Assembly: GCF_018739865.1 (NCBI RefSeq)
Contig: NZ_JADOER010000001.1
Span: 1 to 61,898, forward strand
DNA: 61,898 nt
Origin: Leptothoe kymatousa TAU-MAC 1615
GTDB lineage: Bacteria; Cyanobacteriota; Cyanobacteriia; Phormidesmidales; Phormidesmidaceae
Direction: 5' to 3'
Below, in pieces: positions 45,979 to 55,197 of this stretch. Made by a program: the position numbers and the translations under genes. The first letter of the stretch is position 1. The number at the start of each line of letters is the position of its first letter. The notes beneath the pieces are model-generated. The model saw only the letters and a program-made list of their open reading frames with translations, was not told the DNA's origin and searched no databases.

Positions 45979-46869
45979 ATGGAATCCAGTTCCCTAACCA
46001 ATATTTTTCTCCCCCTAGCCCTATTTATCATCATGCTAGGCATGGGCCTAGGCCTCACCGTTGCCGACTTCAAACGCATTTTAGTTGAGCCCAAAGCCGT
46101 TATTCTGGGCCTCATCGCCCAGCTAGTGCTACTCCCCTTTGTCGGATTCGTACTGATAAGTTTCTTCTCCCCAGAGCCCCAAATCGCCGTGGGCATCATG
46201 ATTTTAGCCGCCTGCCCCGGTGGCCCCACTTCAAATTTGATCAGCTATCTGGCAAAGGGCAATGTCGCCCTATCCATTACCCTAACGGCCATTAGCAGCC
46301 TGATTACCGTATTTACCATTCCCCTGGTTGTTAACCTGGCCATGCAAACGTTTCTGGGGGCTGACGCCGCATTGCGGCTGCCCTTGCTAGAAACCATTGG
46401 GCAAATTGCGGTGATTACGCTGATTCCGGTGTCCTTGGGCATGGTGCTACACAATAAAGCCCCTAGGTTTGCCGCCAGGGTGGAAACCTGGGTGAAGTGG
46501 CTGTCGTTGTTTTTCCTGGGGCTGATTATTGCGGGGCTGTTGGTAAAAGAACGGGCCAATGTGGTGGATTTCTTTGCCCAAGTGGGGGGCATTACCTTTG
46601 CCCTGATGGCCATTTCCATGTCGTTGGGCTATGGGATTGCAAAACTCGCAGAGCTCGATAACCCAAGCGCCACCTCGATCACCATTGAGGTGGGTGTTCA
46701 AAATGGCACATTGGCCATTGCGATCGCTAGCGGGGCCACATTTTTGAACAACCCCACCATGGCTATTCCCGCCGCCATTTATGCCCTCTTGATGTTTGTT
46801 GTCAGTGGCGTGTTTGCTTGGTGGGCCCAGAAACAGCCCGTGACGTTTGACGTCGCCAATAACAATTAA
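45979..46869 (+). CDS. Bile acid:sodium symporter (BASS) family protein
   Basis: A 296-aa membrane protein with about nine or ten helices. CPGGPTSNLISYLAKGNVALSI and EVGVQNGTLAIAIAS are the two sodium-site regions of the BASS family. Substrates in this family include bile acids, pyruvate and bicarbonate-related or other organic anions; none can be assigned. ATG 45979 is preferred to an in-frame TTG at 45940. A perfect hairpin follows 10 bp after the stop. Confidence 0.92.
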   Translation: MESSSLTNIFLPLALFIIMLGMGLGLTVADFKRILVEPKAVILGLIAQLVLLPFVGFVLISFFSPEPQIAVGIMILAACPGGPTSNLISYLAKGNVALSITLTAISSLITVFTIPLVVNLAMQTFLGADAALRLPLLETIGQIAVITLIPVSLGMVLHNKAPRFAARVETWVKWLSLFFLGLIIAGLLVKERANVVDFFAQVGGITFALMAISMSLGYGIAKLAELDNPSATSITIEVGVQNGTLAIAIASGATFLNNPTMAIPAAIYALLMFVVSGVFAWWAQKQPVTFDVANNN

Positions 46870-46878
46870 TCATCTCAT

Positions 46879-46920
46879 CCAAAAGCGCCTCGATGAATAT
46901 ACTCATCGAGGCGCTTTTGG
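46879..46920. terminator. Perfect 18-bp hairpin between convergent genes
   Basis: CCAAAAGCGCCTCGATGA (46879-46896) pairs exactly with the reverse complement at 46903-46920 around a 6-nt loop. Runs of A/T lie inside the stem base. It is probably a bidirectional terminator for the BASS and PEP-CTERM genes. Confidence 0.85.
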
Positions 46921-46968
46921 GATCGCTGTATTATGCTGCTAGGTTAGAAGATAATACAGGCGTGGGGT

Positions 46969-47670
46969 TTATTGACTGCGGCGGCGCTTGGCCATAGCCA
47001 GCATGCCAGCCAACGCCATGGCTACGGTAGCGGTCGGTTCAGGGACTTCAGTCGGCTGGGGGCCAGGCTCATCCACAGGGGGCTTCTCTTCATCGGCTTC
47101 GAGCAGGGGCAAGAACCCAGAGGTATCAAAGGCCCACTGACTGGTGCGCACATCGCCGAGAAAATCACAAAATGAGCTATCGGTCTCACAGCGTGTGAAG
47201 TCGTTGGTGAAGTTACCCTCCCCATCGTGCTTAAACCCGTCTTCCAGGTTGGCGCCGCTGGGGAAGTTGTCGAACTGTGTTAGCGCCAGGGTATAGTCGC
47301 CTGCTGCCAACATCACGTCGATGAGCGCATCGTAGCCCTGGCCAGTGCTGGGGTCTGTTGCGACGGTTCCAGAAGCATCATCATCGCTGATGGCAATAAA
47401 TCTACCGGTCTCATTAAACAAGCTGAGCACCGGGTCGAACCCGCCAGCAGCGATAACAGTACCGTCCGATTGGGTGCCACCACCATAAGAATAGGTTCTC
47501 ACGGTGACCTGTGAATCGGTTCTTAGACTGAAGTTAAACAGCTGTACCTCATCATCTTGAGTGAATGCGCCACGGAAGGATAGGTCAGCAGCAGAGGCTA
47601 CACCGCCGAAGCCGAGAGTGGTCACCATCGCACCAGTGACCATCCCCATTAGGGCTGACAATGGTTTCAT
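46969..47670 (-). CDS. DVUA0089-like PEP-CTERM exported protein
   Basis: A 233-aa exported protein: a signal peptide (about 1-27, ending VASAADL), an extracellular DVUA0089-like beta domain (about 28-190, with AISDDDASG and DYTLALTQFDN), and a C-terminal PEP-CTERM sorting signal (VPEPTATVAMALAGMLAMAKRRRS) of Pro-Glu-Pro, hydrophobic helix and basic end. Such proteins are processed by exosortase and displayed or released, often with exopolysaccharide. No exosortase gene is in the window. Confidence 0.9.
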   Translation of the reverse strand: MKPLSALMGMVTGAMVTTLGFGGVASAADLSFRGAFTQDDEVQLFNFSLRTDSQVTVRTYSYGGGTQSDGTVIAAGGFDPVLSLFNETGRFIAISDDDASGTVATDPSTGQGYDALIDVMLAAGDYTLALTQFDNFPSGANLEDGFKHDGEGNFTNDFTRCETDSSFCDFLGDVRTSQWAFDTSGFLPLLEADEEKPPVDEPGPQPTEVPEPTATVAMALAGMLAMAKRRRSQ

Positions 47671-48104
47671 TTTTTGAGTATTCTTAAAAGACTGTTGAAG
47701 CGTTTCAAATGTGCACCGCCGCTCTACAGGTATATAGATCTAAAACCTGTTTTTCAATTGTTTAGAACGGTACTAATGCAACAACGGTAGAAATCTGATA
47801 ACGGTAGCCCTGCTTCTATTGGATGCGCGTAAAACCGGTAGAAGATAATCGTCCCAGCTGCTAAGAAGCAAACCATGGGAATGGTGTCCCGCCTGATAGT
47901 GATAATCTAAGTAATTTACCTGGCTACCAACAAGTCCATCGCCCCAACTTCAACAAGAACTCAATTAATCTTCGTTAGATGTGAAATTCCGCTATGTTTG
48001 CACCGTATTACCGGGAACAGTCTGGGGATTGATGCGACAGAAAGGCCTGCAAGCGGGCTGACGGTGGCCAATTTTGCTTTCTGGGGTCAACTGGCACAGC
48101 CAAC
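47671..48104. other. Intergenic region of about 430 bp
   Basis: Promoter region of the PEP-CTERM gene plus the 3' flank of a solute-binding protein gene. No gene, repeat or clear terminator was recognised. Confidence 0.4.
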
Positions 48105-49814
48105 CTATGGCCGTTGCCATTCGCCGATGTTCCAGGTGTGTAAATCCCAGGGGGTTAGCTCAATGCCGGTGAGCCGATTGCTGACGGCGTCGATGTCTGC
48201 CCGGTGAACGATGGGCATGACGGCATAGTCTTGAATCAGGGTATCGTTCATCTGGATTAGTAGGGCCGTGCGCCGGTTTGTATCAAGTTCTGTTGTTGAT
48301 TGTTGCCAGAGGGTATCGTAGTCGGGGTTGCAGTAGCGGCTATAGTTTTGTCCAGACCAGTTGTTGGCTTTTTGGCTGCTTTCGGCGCAGGTGTAGGTTT
48401 TGAGGTAAGCGCCAGGGTCGGGGTTGGTGTTGCCGGTGGCAAACATCTGGAGGTCGGCGTAGAAGTGTTCGACGGTATCTTCGCTGGCGGGGTCGCCGGA
48501 GAAGTAAACGGCGGGGTCTAGGGAGCGTAGTTCGGTGCCCACGCCGATGGTGGCCAGGTTTTGTTTTATGATTTCCTGGGTCTTTTGCCGCACCGGGTTG
48601 ACTGACGTAATGAATAGGACCTGCATTTCGGTGCCGTTGCGATCGCGAGTCCCATTGCCATTGCTGTCCACCCAGCCCGCATCATCCAGCAGCTGGTTAG
48701 CTTTATCTAAATTAAATTCATAACTAGTATTTTCCGATCGGTAGCTATCGGGCGATACCAAAAAGTTCACCGTCCCTTTACCTGCGGGGCCATAGAGCTG
48801 GTCGGCGATGGTATCTCGATCAATGGCTAGGCTAAAGGCTTGACGCACCTGGGCGTCGCTAAAGAACGGATGGGGAAACTCTTCGCTAGACCGTTCGCCA
48901 CTGCTGGCGGTTTGGTTCGGATCGGTAAAATTAAACAAAATACGCTCTACTAAAGAGCCAAAGCTGGTGACAAACTGCCCCTGCCCCCCAGACTCTAACT
49001 GTTTGAGGATGGGCGCTTCCACCTGAATGTTGTAGGCAAAGTCGGCATCCCCCGTTTGCAGCACTGCCCTAGCAGCTGATGCCGCATCGCCGCCGCCCTT
49101 CAGTTCCACCCGCTCAAAGCCCACCGCTTCTCGGTAGTGGGGGTTGGGTTCATAGACCACCACATCCCCTGGTTTAAAGTCCACCACCTGGTAGGGGCCA
49201 GTGCCAATGGGCACCAGGTTAGCCGGGGCTGAGCGAATATTGGCCCCATTGAACTCCTTAAATATATGGGCCGGTAACACCATGCCGCTGGTGCCGGTAA
49301 AGACTAAAGACCAGGCGGGATTGGGCTCGCTAAAGGTGATTTTAACTTCGGTGGGGCTGAGGGCTTCAACGGTTTCAATGGTTTCATACACCCCGGCGGT
49401 GGTGCTGCCCACCTCCGGGTTGGTCAGCATCTCATAGGTAAAGACCACATCCTCAGCGGTGAACGGCGTGCCGTCGGACCACAGCACATCGGACCGCAGG
49501 GGCCAGGTGACGGAGGTGCCATCGCTGGCCACACCACCATTTTCCACCGTGGGAATGTCGGCGGCTAAAAAGGGGCGTAGGTTGCCGGCTGCGTCAAAGC
49601 TGGCCAGGGGCTCTAGGGTGATGCGGCTGGCTTCTGAATCTTTAAACCCGTTGGAGAGGTGGGGGTTCAGAATGGTGGGCGCTTGCCAGTACAGCAGCTT
49701 AAGGGTGCTGTCGTCAGCGGTTGTTCCCGGTGTGGCGTTATCGGTGCCAGGACGACAGGCCCCAAGACCGGCAATCAAACAGCAGCTAATCAACCAGCGA
49801 GCAGGGCGTTTCAT
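48105..49814 (-). CDS. Peptide/nickel-type ABC transporter solute-binding lipoprotein (SBP family 5), copy 1
   Basis: A 569-aa family 5 binding protein. The short basic start MKRPARW and a Leu-Gly-Ala-Cys lipobox at Cys20 make it a lipoprotein. The SBP_5 core follows (WSDGTPFTAEDVVFTYEML; PIGTGPYQVVDFKPGDVV; DDAGWVDSNGNGTRDRNG). The WVDSNGNGxRDRNG insertion looks like an EF-type calcium loop. ATG 49814 is chosen over an in-frame 49892 start because the signal peptide then begins correctly. No permease or ATPase genes are nearby. Confidence 0.9.
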   Translation of the reverse strand: MKRPARWLISCCLIAGLGACRPGTDNATPGTTADDSTLKLLYWQAPTILNPHLSNGFKDSEASRITLEPLASFDAAGNLRPFLAADIPTVENGGVASDGTSVTWPLRSDVLWSDGTPFTAEDVVFTYEMLTNPEVGSTTAGVYETIETVEALSPTEVKITFSEPNPAWSLVFTGTSGMVLPAHIFKEFNGANIRSAPANLVPIGTGPYQVVDFKPGDVVVYEPNPHYREAVGFERVELKGGGDAASAARAVLQTGDADFAYNIQVEAPILKQLESGGQGQFVTSFGSLVERILFNFTDPNQTASSGERSSEEFPHPFFSDAQVRQAFSLAIDRDTIADQLYGPAGKGTVNFLVSPDSYRSENTSYEFNLDKANQLLDDAGWVDSNGNGTRDRNGTEMQVLFITSVNPVRQKTQEIIKQNLATIGVGTELRSLDPAVYFSGDPASEDTVEHFYADLQMFATGNTNPDPGAYLKTYTCAESSQKANNWSGQNYSRYCNPDYDTLWQQSTTELDTNRRTALLIQMNDTLIQDYAVMPIVHRADIDAVSNRLTGIELTPWDLHTWNIGEWQRP

Positions 49815-50016
49815 GGAGGGGTTATGGAAGAAAACGAAGGCCGTTGCAGGCGGTGGCGAGCATCCAATAAATGCCATGGCCGATGCCTGCAATACTTGAG
49901 AACGTATCGTAGTGCGGATTGCTAACGCTAGGTAAAAAAAATCCCACAGTTTTAACGTTTAGAACACGTGTGATGATGAGAAATGGCATCATACAAAGGA
50001 TGCGCTAAGGATTTCT

Positions 50017-50322
50017 ATGAAGCAACTGGTTGAGTCGTTTTACTCCTGGTACCGCACGAGTCTACGCAATCCTAAATACCGCTGGTTGATCATTGCGGGC
50101 ACCCTCGCTTATTTAGTGAGCCCCATCGATATCTCCCCCGATGTGTTTCCCATTGTGGGGTGGATCGACGATGGGATTTTGCTTACCTTGCTGATCGCTG
50201 AAGTGTCCCAGCTATTTCAAAGTGCTGCTAATCGAGCCGAAGAGACCCCTCCGGCAGAGGACACCGTCAAAAACGATGACGACAGTGTCGTGGTTGATGT
50301 GAATGCCCAAGAAATTCCCTAG
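50017..50322 (+). CDS. YkvA / DUF1232 family membrane protein
   Basis: A 101-aa protein with the DUF1232 core AGTLAYLVSPIDISPDVFP and GWIDDGILLTLLIAEVSQL, which forms two short membrane segments. An acidic tail follows. Function is unknown. It sits alone between two paralogous solute-binding protein genes and is transcribed opposite to both. Confidence 0.9.
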   Translation: MKQLVESFYSWYRTSLRNPKYRWLIIAGTLAYLVSPIDISPDVFPIVGWIDDGILLTLLIAEVSQLFQSAANRAEETPPAEDTVKNDDDSVVVDVNAQEIP

Positions 50323-50395
50323 GGGGGCGTCGGCTTTGACACTGCCCTAGCCCGTACAGCATCATTAGCCGCTTTCGCTTATGGGCATCTGGCGT

Positions 50396-52285
50396 TTATT
50401 CTGTGGTTTCAGCATCTTCTGTTGATGCGTCACTTTCCGAGGGCGTGCTTTCGATCTGGCTATTCTTTACGGCCCTGTCCGGTGCGTTCTCTACTGGGGT
50501 AGCCTGTTGCCAGTTGGCAATATCCCAGGTGCTGGCATCCCATGGGGTAAAGGTATAGCCCGTAATCCGATTGCTAACGGCATTGGCCAAGGAGCGATGC
50601 ACAATGGGTAAAACAGCCACATCGTCCGCCAGTAGCCGGTCCATTTGGCGAAAGAGTTCATTGCGGGCTGCGGGGTCGATTTCACTGCGGGCAATATTCC
50701 ACAAATAGTCGTAGTCCGAGTTGCAGTAGCGGGCGTTGTTGGGTTTTTGCCAGTTATTTTCCAAGGCGGCAATGTTGTCGCAGGTCCACCAGCTCATATA
50801 AATAGTGGGGTCAGGAATATCGTTGCCGATGGCATATTCCTGCATGTCGGCATAGAAATGGTTGATGCTGTTGGTTTGGTCGGGGTCCGCCGAGAAAAAG
50901 TCGTCGGTGCGTATCCGCTCAATTAGAACATTAATGCCAATGTCTGCTAGCTGTTGTTGCACCATGGCTTGGGTGGCTTGGCGAATGGTGCCAATGGAGG
51001 TTTGGAAGATGAGCTGGAGGGGTTTGCCGTTGCGATCGCGCACCCCATCTCCGTCACTATCTACCCATCCGGCTTCATCCAATAGGGCCTTGGCCGTTTC
51101 CACATCATGCTTAAACGGAATTGGCTGTTCCCCAGCCGGATTCGGCGCTACCAAAAGCTGTGATGTGGCCTGGCCCAGGTCGCCATATAACTGTCTGGCA
51201 ATGGCTTGGCGATCGATGCCATAGTCAATGGCCTGGCGCACCCGAAAATCGCGCAAAATCGGATGGGGAAAATCCTTACTAGACCGTTCTTTTGCCTGGG
51301 TTTCCTGGTTTGGGTCCGCAAAGTTCAGCATAATGCGCTCCACCTGGCTACCAAAGGTGAGCAACAAATTGCCCGCTGCTCCAGTTTCTACCAGGTCGAT
51401 CAGCGCCGCCGACTCCAGCTGAATATTGTGGGCAAAATCAGCCGTGCCATCCCGTAGTACATCACGGGCTGCCACATAGGGCGGCACATCTCCTAAAATC
51501 TCCACCCGCTTAAATCCGCTGTTGAGGGTATAGCGATATAGCTCGTTGGGGGCAAACAATAGCCGCCCCTGGGCCTGGGTGAGATAGCGGTAGGGGCCAG
51601 TGCCCACCGGTTGGAAATTGGCAGGGGCTTCCCGTGCCTTGCGGTTATTAAAGTCCTTAAATAAGTGTTCTGGCAAAATCAGCCCATTGAGGCCGGTAAA
51701 TGGCGTTTGCCAACTAGCCGTGGGCTGTTTGAAGATGATTTTGACCGTGTGGTCATCCACCGCCTCTATAGATTTAATATCCCGGTAATACTGGGCTGTG
51801 ACCGCCGCCACGTCCTTATTAATAATGAATTTATAGGTGAACACCACATCTTCAGCCGTGAGCGGTTCACCGTCGGACCAGCGCAGCGTTTCCTGAAGCC
51901 GCCAGGTAACGGAACGTCGATCTTCGCTAATGTCCCCATTTTCTAAGGACGGCAGATCCGCTGCCAAAATCGGGACTAACTGCCCATCAGGGCCATAGCT
52001 CGCCAAGGGTTCATAGATAATACGAGCGGCTTCAAAATCCTGAAACCCAGTGGCTAAATGCGGGTTTAAGGTGACTGGAGAACGACTATAAATCAGGGTG
52101 AGCACATCGGGGGCCGTTACGTCCGAGTCGAGGTCGTCACTGTGGGGGGAGTCAGGGGCGCCGGATGTAGACTGGGTCAGCGGTTGGCAACCACCGAGGA
52201 GCATGGCTGCGAGCAAAAGGCCAACCATCCTTCTGTTTGGTCGATGTCTGTGGTGTCCTAAAGAGATAGACCCGGAAAAAAACAT
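50396..52285 (-). CDS. Peptide/nickel-type ABC transporter solute-binding lipoprotein (SBP family 5), copy 2
   Basis: A 629-aa paralogue of the protein at 48105-49814, similar along its length (WSDGEPLTAEDVVFTYKFI; PVGTGPYRYLTQAQG; DEAGWVDSDGDGVRDRNG). The Leu-Gly-Gly-Cys lipobox lies about 33 residues in, after HRHRPNRRMVGLLLAAM, so the start could be 52285 or the internal Met at 52228. A polar 35-residue extension with Ser/Glu repeats ends the protein. Like its paralogue it has no transporter partners here. Confidence 0.9.
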   Translation of the reverse strand: MFFSGSISLGHHRHRPNRRMVGLLLAAMLLGGCQPLTQSTSGAPDSPHSDDLDSDVTAPDVLTLIYSRSPVTLNPHLATGFQDFEAARIIYEPLASYGPDGQLVPILAADLPSLENGDISEDRRSVTWRLQETLRWSDGEPLTAEDVVFTYKFIINKDVAAVTAQYYRDIKSIEAVDDHTVKIIFKQPTASWQTPFTGLNGLILPEHLFKDFNNRKAREAPANFQPVGTGPYRYLTQAQGRLLFAPNELYRYTLNSGFKRVEILGDVPPYVAARDVLRDGTADFAHNIQLESAALIDLVETGAAGNLLLTFGSQVERIMLNFADPNQETQAKERSSKDFPHPILRDFRVRQAIDYGIDRQAIARQLYGDLGQATSQLLVAPNPAGEQPIPFKHDVETAKALLDEAGWVDSDGDGVRDRNGKPLQLIFQTSIGTIRQATQAMVQQQLADIGINVLIERIRTDDFFSADPDQTNSINHFYADMQEYAIGNDIPDPTIYMSWWTCDNIAALENNWQKPNNARYCNSDYDYLWNIARSEIDPAARNELFRQMDRLLADDVAVLPIVHRSLANAVSNRITGYTFTPWDASTWDIANWQQATPVENAPDRAVKNSQIESTPSESDASTEDAETTE

Positions 52286-52531
52286 GGTTGCCGTCGCGTT
52301 CTATTGGTGCCTGTCTGATACTAGCCTTTGGTGTTGCCAAGTTGGGTAGACCACTTGGGAAAGTGGCACGGTGTTTTGATTTTCTCCTGAAGTTTGTATG
52401 GTGCCTAGAAGATTTGATTGGTAGATGCACCCTGATGTCCTCCCCGGCGGGATTCCGCTGGGGATTTTTTTTGCCTTCTTTCCGTTGAAATCATCACGTC
52501 ATACCCAAGGTAATCTGGCACCGTCGGCCGC

Positions 52532-52579
52532 AAATTAAAACAGCGCCTGGATAGTTCTATCCAGGCGCTGTTTTAATTT
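52532..52579 (-). terminator. Perfect 22-bp hairpin after the Gly/Lys-rich protein gene
   Basis: The arms 52532-52553 and 52558-52579 are exact reverse complements around GTTC; the core is ACAGCGCCTGGATA, and the AT-rich stem base gives a T-run on either strand. It lies 18 bp after the stop at 52598 of the minus-strand gene and is a strong intrinsic terminator. The remaining spacer (52286-52531) is the upstream region of the second solute-binding protein gene. Confidence 0.88.
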
Positions 52580-52597
52580 CGTTAGGGCACAGACCTA

Positions 52598-52915
52598 TTA
52601 TTCGGCTGCAGGGGTTTCGCCATCGCTGGCTGCAGGGGTTTCTGCTTCGGCCGCAGTTTCTTCAGCCGCAGTTTCTTCGGCAGCGGGTTCTTCACTAACC
52701 TCAGGTTCTGGTTCAGGCTCAACCTTCTTCGTCGGTCTGGGGCCACGCATTAGGGCCGGGTTCACAGGGGGCTTTTTCTCGCGTTCGTCACCCTTACCTT
52801 TGCCTTTGCCTTTGCCCCTACCTTTGCCTTTACCTCTGCCCTTATCTTGGGCGGGCTTGCGCTCCCTTTCCTCTTCGGGGGGACGATCTTTCTTCAAAAT
52901 AGGCTTGTCTACCAT
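52598..52915 (-). CDS. Low-complexity basic/acidic small protein
   Basis: A 105-aa protein without a named domain. Residues 1-45 are basic and end in a Gly-Lys/Arg alternating run (GKGKGRGKGKGKGKG). After NPALMRGPRPTKKVEPE comes a Glu/Ala/Pro tail with AAEET repeats. It resembles small nucleic-acid-binding or ribosome-associated tails, but this is composition only. Similar short proteins with NPALMRGPRP-like motifs may exist in other cyanobacteria. It has its own strong terminator, which argues that it is expressed. Confidence 0.65.
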   Translation of the reverse strand: MVDKPILKKDRPPEEERERKPAQDKGRGKGKGRGKGKGKGKGDEREKKPPVNPALMRGPRPTKKVEPEPEPEVSEEPAAEETAAEETAAEAETPAASDGETPAAE

Positions 52916-53005
52916 GGCGCTCCGTCAATTCTTGCCTAGTGATCCTAACATTTGCTTAATGATTTACTTAGTTCGCTTTTCGGAAGCTCGTAAACCAAAC
53001 CTCGA

Positions 53006-54589
53006 CTAATGTACGAGTGCTTTTGAGGCTGGGGGCTTTGGGGTCGATTTAACTGGGGCGCTCAGGGCCTCTTCTAGGGGCGCAATCCCCAGTTGCTCCT
53101 CCAAAATATCCATGACTTCGCGGCCAAAATCATTGGGGTTTTGGCGAAATGCCTGGAGGCAAATGTCGCCAAAGAAAGAGCCCAGGGGTTCTGGATTCCA
53201 CAGCAGCTTGTTGGCCACCCAGGGCAGGTGAATGGCTAGGGGATTGTAATCCTCTTTGAGGATATTGTTTTCGAGGGCGTAGGTTTCTAGGTGGGTGTGG
53301 GGCTGTAGCCCAATAAAGAAAATGGCGGGTTCTACTTTATCGCGACCGAAAATTTCTTCTAGGGCTCGATGGTAGGCAATGGTTTGGCGGATCGTGTCCG
53401 GACGTTCGTCGATGACATTAAAGGAATAGTTAACGGAAACTAAGTCGTTAAATCCGGCGGCTTTTAGATCGCGGCAGTTTTGTAAAACGGTGCGCAGGTT
53501 GTACCCCATGCGCATTTTTCGCACCAGTTCCTGGGACCCACTGGTAATGCCAATTTCAAAGTAGTTCATCCCGGTTTGCACCATGAGGTCACATAGTTCC
53601 GGGTTGAGATTGTCGGCACGGATATAGGCGGCCCAATGAATGTCGTCCATGCCAGAGGCGACAATCTTTTTCAGTAGATCAATGGCATCGTCTATAAACC
53701 GACGGGCTGGAATAAACTGGGCGTCGGTAAACCAGAAATTACGAATGCCGCGATCGTAGAGCTGTCGCATTTCTTTGACCACTTCGTCGGCAGGGTTGAT
53801 GCGTACCTGTTTGCCTTCTACAACGGTGTAGACACAGTAACAACAGTTGTGGGGGCAGCCACGCTTGGTTTGGACACCGATGTAGAAGTCGTTTTCCTGT
53901 AGGTAGTATTGGAAATCGGGCCAGATTTTTTCGATATAGCTATAGTTGCAGGCGCTTTTTTCGATGGGGTTGGGCCACTCGTGGATTAACCGTTCGCGGG
54001 GTTCTGTTTCACCGACAATGTAGCAGCGCTCTTGGGCAATAGATTCTTGGCGTACCAATTTTTCGAGCAGTAGTTCCCCTTCGCCGACGGAGACAATCGC
54101 ACCCTTGGGTAGCATACTGGCGACCTGCTCGTAGAAGACACTAACGGCCCCCCCGCCTACCACCAGTTTTGCCTCTGGCTGATAGCGTTTAGCGCGTTTA
54201 AAGCCTCGTTTAATCAGCCCTGTGTTTTGCCAAAGTTCGTTCAGGTAGGTACTTACCATGCGTAGACCACCCATCGCTCCCCGAAGCTTCACGAGGGGGT
54301 TGCGGGCATAGTTAAACTCAAAGGCATTTTGTAACGGGTTACCGCCTCGGCCGCCGACCGGTGCATAAATCTGAATATCGCGCCAGGAAAACACCAGCAT
54401 ATTGGGCTGAAATTTGTCGATGCAGCGATCTAAAGCGGCGCCGAAATCTAGGGGAGGAATGGTCCCTAGGTCGAAAATTTGCTGCTCTATATCAGGAAAA
54501 ACTTTGTGCAGGTGGTCTGCTAAATAAACCACACCGATGGGAAAGATGGGGTTACAGGGAAGCCGTACATAGAGAACGCGGTTAGCCAT
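53006..54589 (-). CDS. B12-binding domain radical SAM protein
   Basis: A 527-aa enzyme with an N-terminal cobalamin-binding-like Rossmann region (about 1-215, FPIGVVYLADHLHKVFPD; VVGGGAVSVF) and a radical SAM core with the CX3CX2C cluster Cys245, Cys249, Cys252 (KRGCPHNCCYCVYT). The C-terminal region (about 400-527) is family-specific. It looks like the cyanobacterial family annotated elsewhere as a photosystem II high-light acclimation radical SAM protein. I recall that label but cannot verify it, and the substrate is unknown. A single gene, GC-typical. Confidence 0.85.
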   Translation of the reverse strand: MANRVLYVRLPCNPIFPIGVVYLADHLHKVFPDIEQQIFDLGTIPPLDFGAALDRCIDKFQPNMLVFSWRDIQIYAPVGGRGGNPLQNAFEFNYARNPLVKLRGAMGGLRMVSTYLNELWQNTGLIKRGFKRAKRYQPEAKLVVGGGAVSVFYEQVASMLPKGAIVSVGEGELLLEKLVRQESIAQERCYIVGETEPRERLIHEWPNPIEKSACNYSYIEKIWPDFQYYLQENDFYIGVQTKRGCPHNCCYCVYTVVEGKQVRINPADEVVKEMRQLYDRGIRNFWFTDAQFIPARRFIDDAIDLLKKIVASGMDDIHWAAYIRADNLNPELCDLMVQTGMNYFEIGITSGSQELVRKMRMGYNLRTVLQNCRDLKAAGFNDLVSVNYSFNVIDERPDTIRQTIAYHRALEEIFGRDKVEPAIFFIGLQPHTHLETYALENNILKEDYNPLAIHLPWVANKLLWNPEPLGSFFGDICLQAFRQNPNDFGREVMDILEEQLGIAPLEEALSAPVKSTPKPPASKALVH

Positions 54590-55197
54590 TGCTGCACAAA
54601 TACCTAAGCTATCGTCAAAAAATGAAATGAATTTTCAGTTTTTTCATATATCTTTACGATAGCACCGCTCATTTTCTATTTCACCGTCAGCGGAAACAAT
54701 TCTTGCCTAAAGGATTCAATGCCTTAGGTGGGGCGTTGCGTTTCTAGTGCTCTGGACGGGAGCGCTGATGGGCAACGCCATAAAACTCTTTGATGATTGG
54801 CCCAGTTTTTTATAGTTATTAGCCGGTTTTATTGTCATCTTATTGGCATATTTGCAATGTTATTTAACGTGCAAAGGCTAATAGAAAAACTTTCTTGAAT
54901 GGGCTAACTGTTAATTATTATTTATTGAAAAAGATAAAGCCTTTCCTATTAGGTAAGTGCCACGTTAGGATCAGTTGAAAACGTTTGTAAGCTTGGCTTT
55001 CGATGAATAATCGTTGAATATTATTTCGCGGTAGTATTTTTTGGGATCCCATGTGCAACTGTCGTCAATCGTAGCGGTTGTGACAGGTTTAATTTTTATC
55101 AAAGCCTCGTTGGTAACAGCTTTTACAGTTGTTCGGGATCGGCCAATGTTATCCTCATAGATACTGTTAGCAGACCCATGTGCTCTCTTCTTTTCCC
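54590..55197. other. AT-rich intergenic region of about 600 bp
   Basis: Divergent spacer between the radical SAM and DUF1830 genes. It holds a GGCGTTGC / GCAACGCC inverted pair (54732-54739 and 54772-54779) with a long loop. The AT content is higher than in its neighbours. No gene was accepted. Confidence 0.4.
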
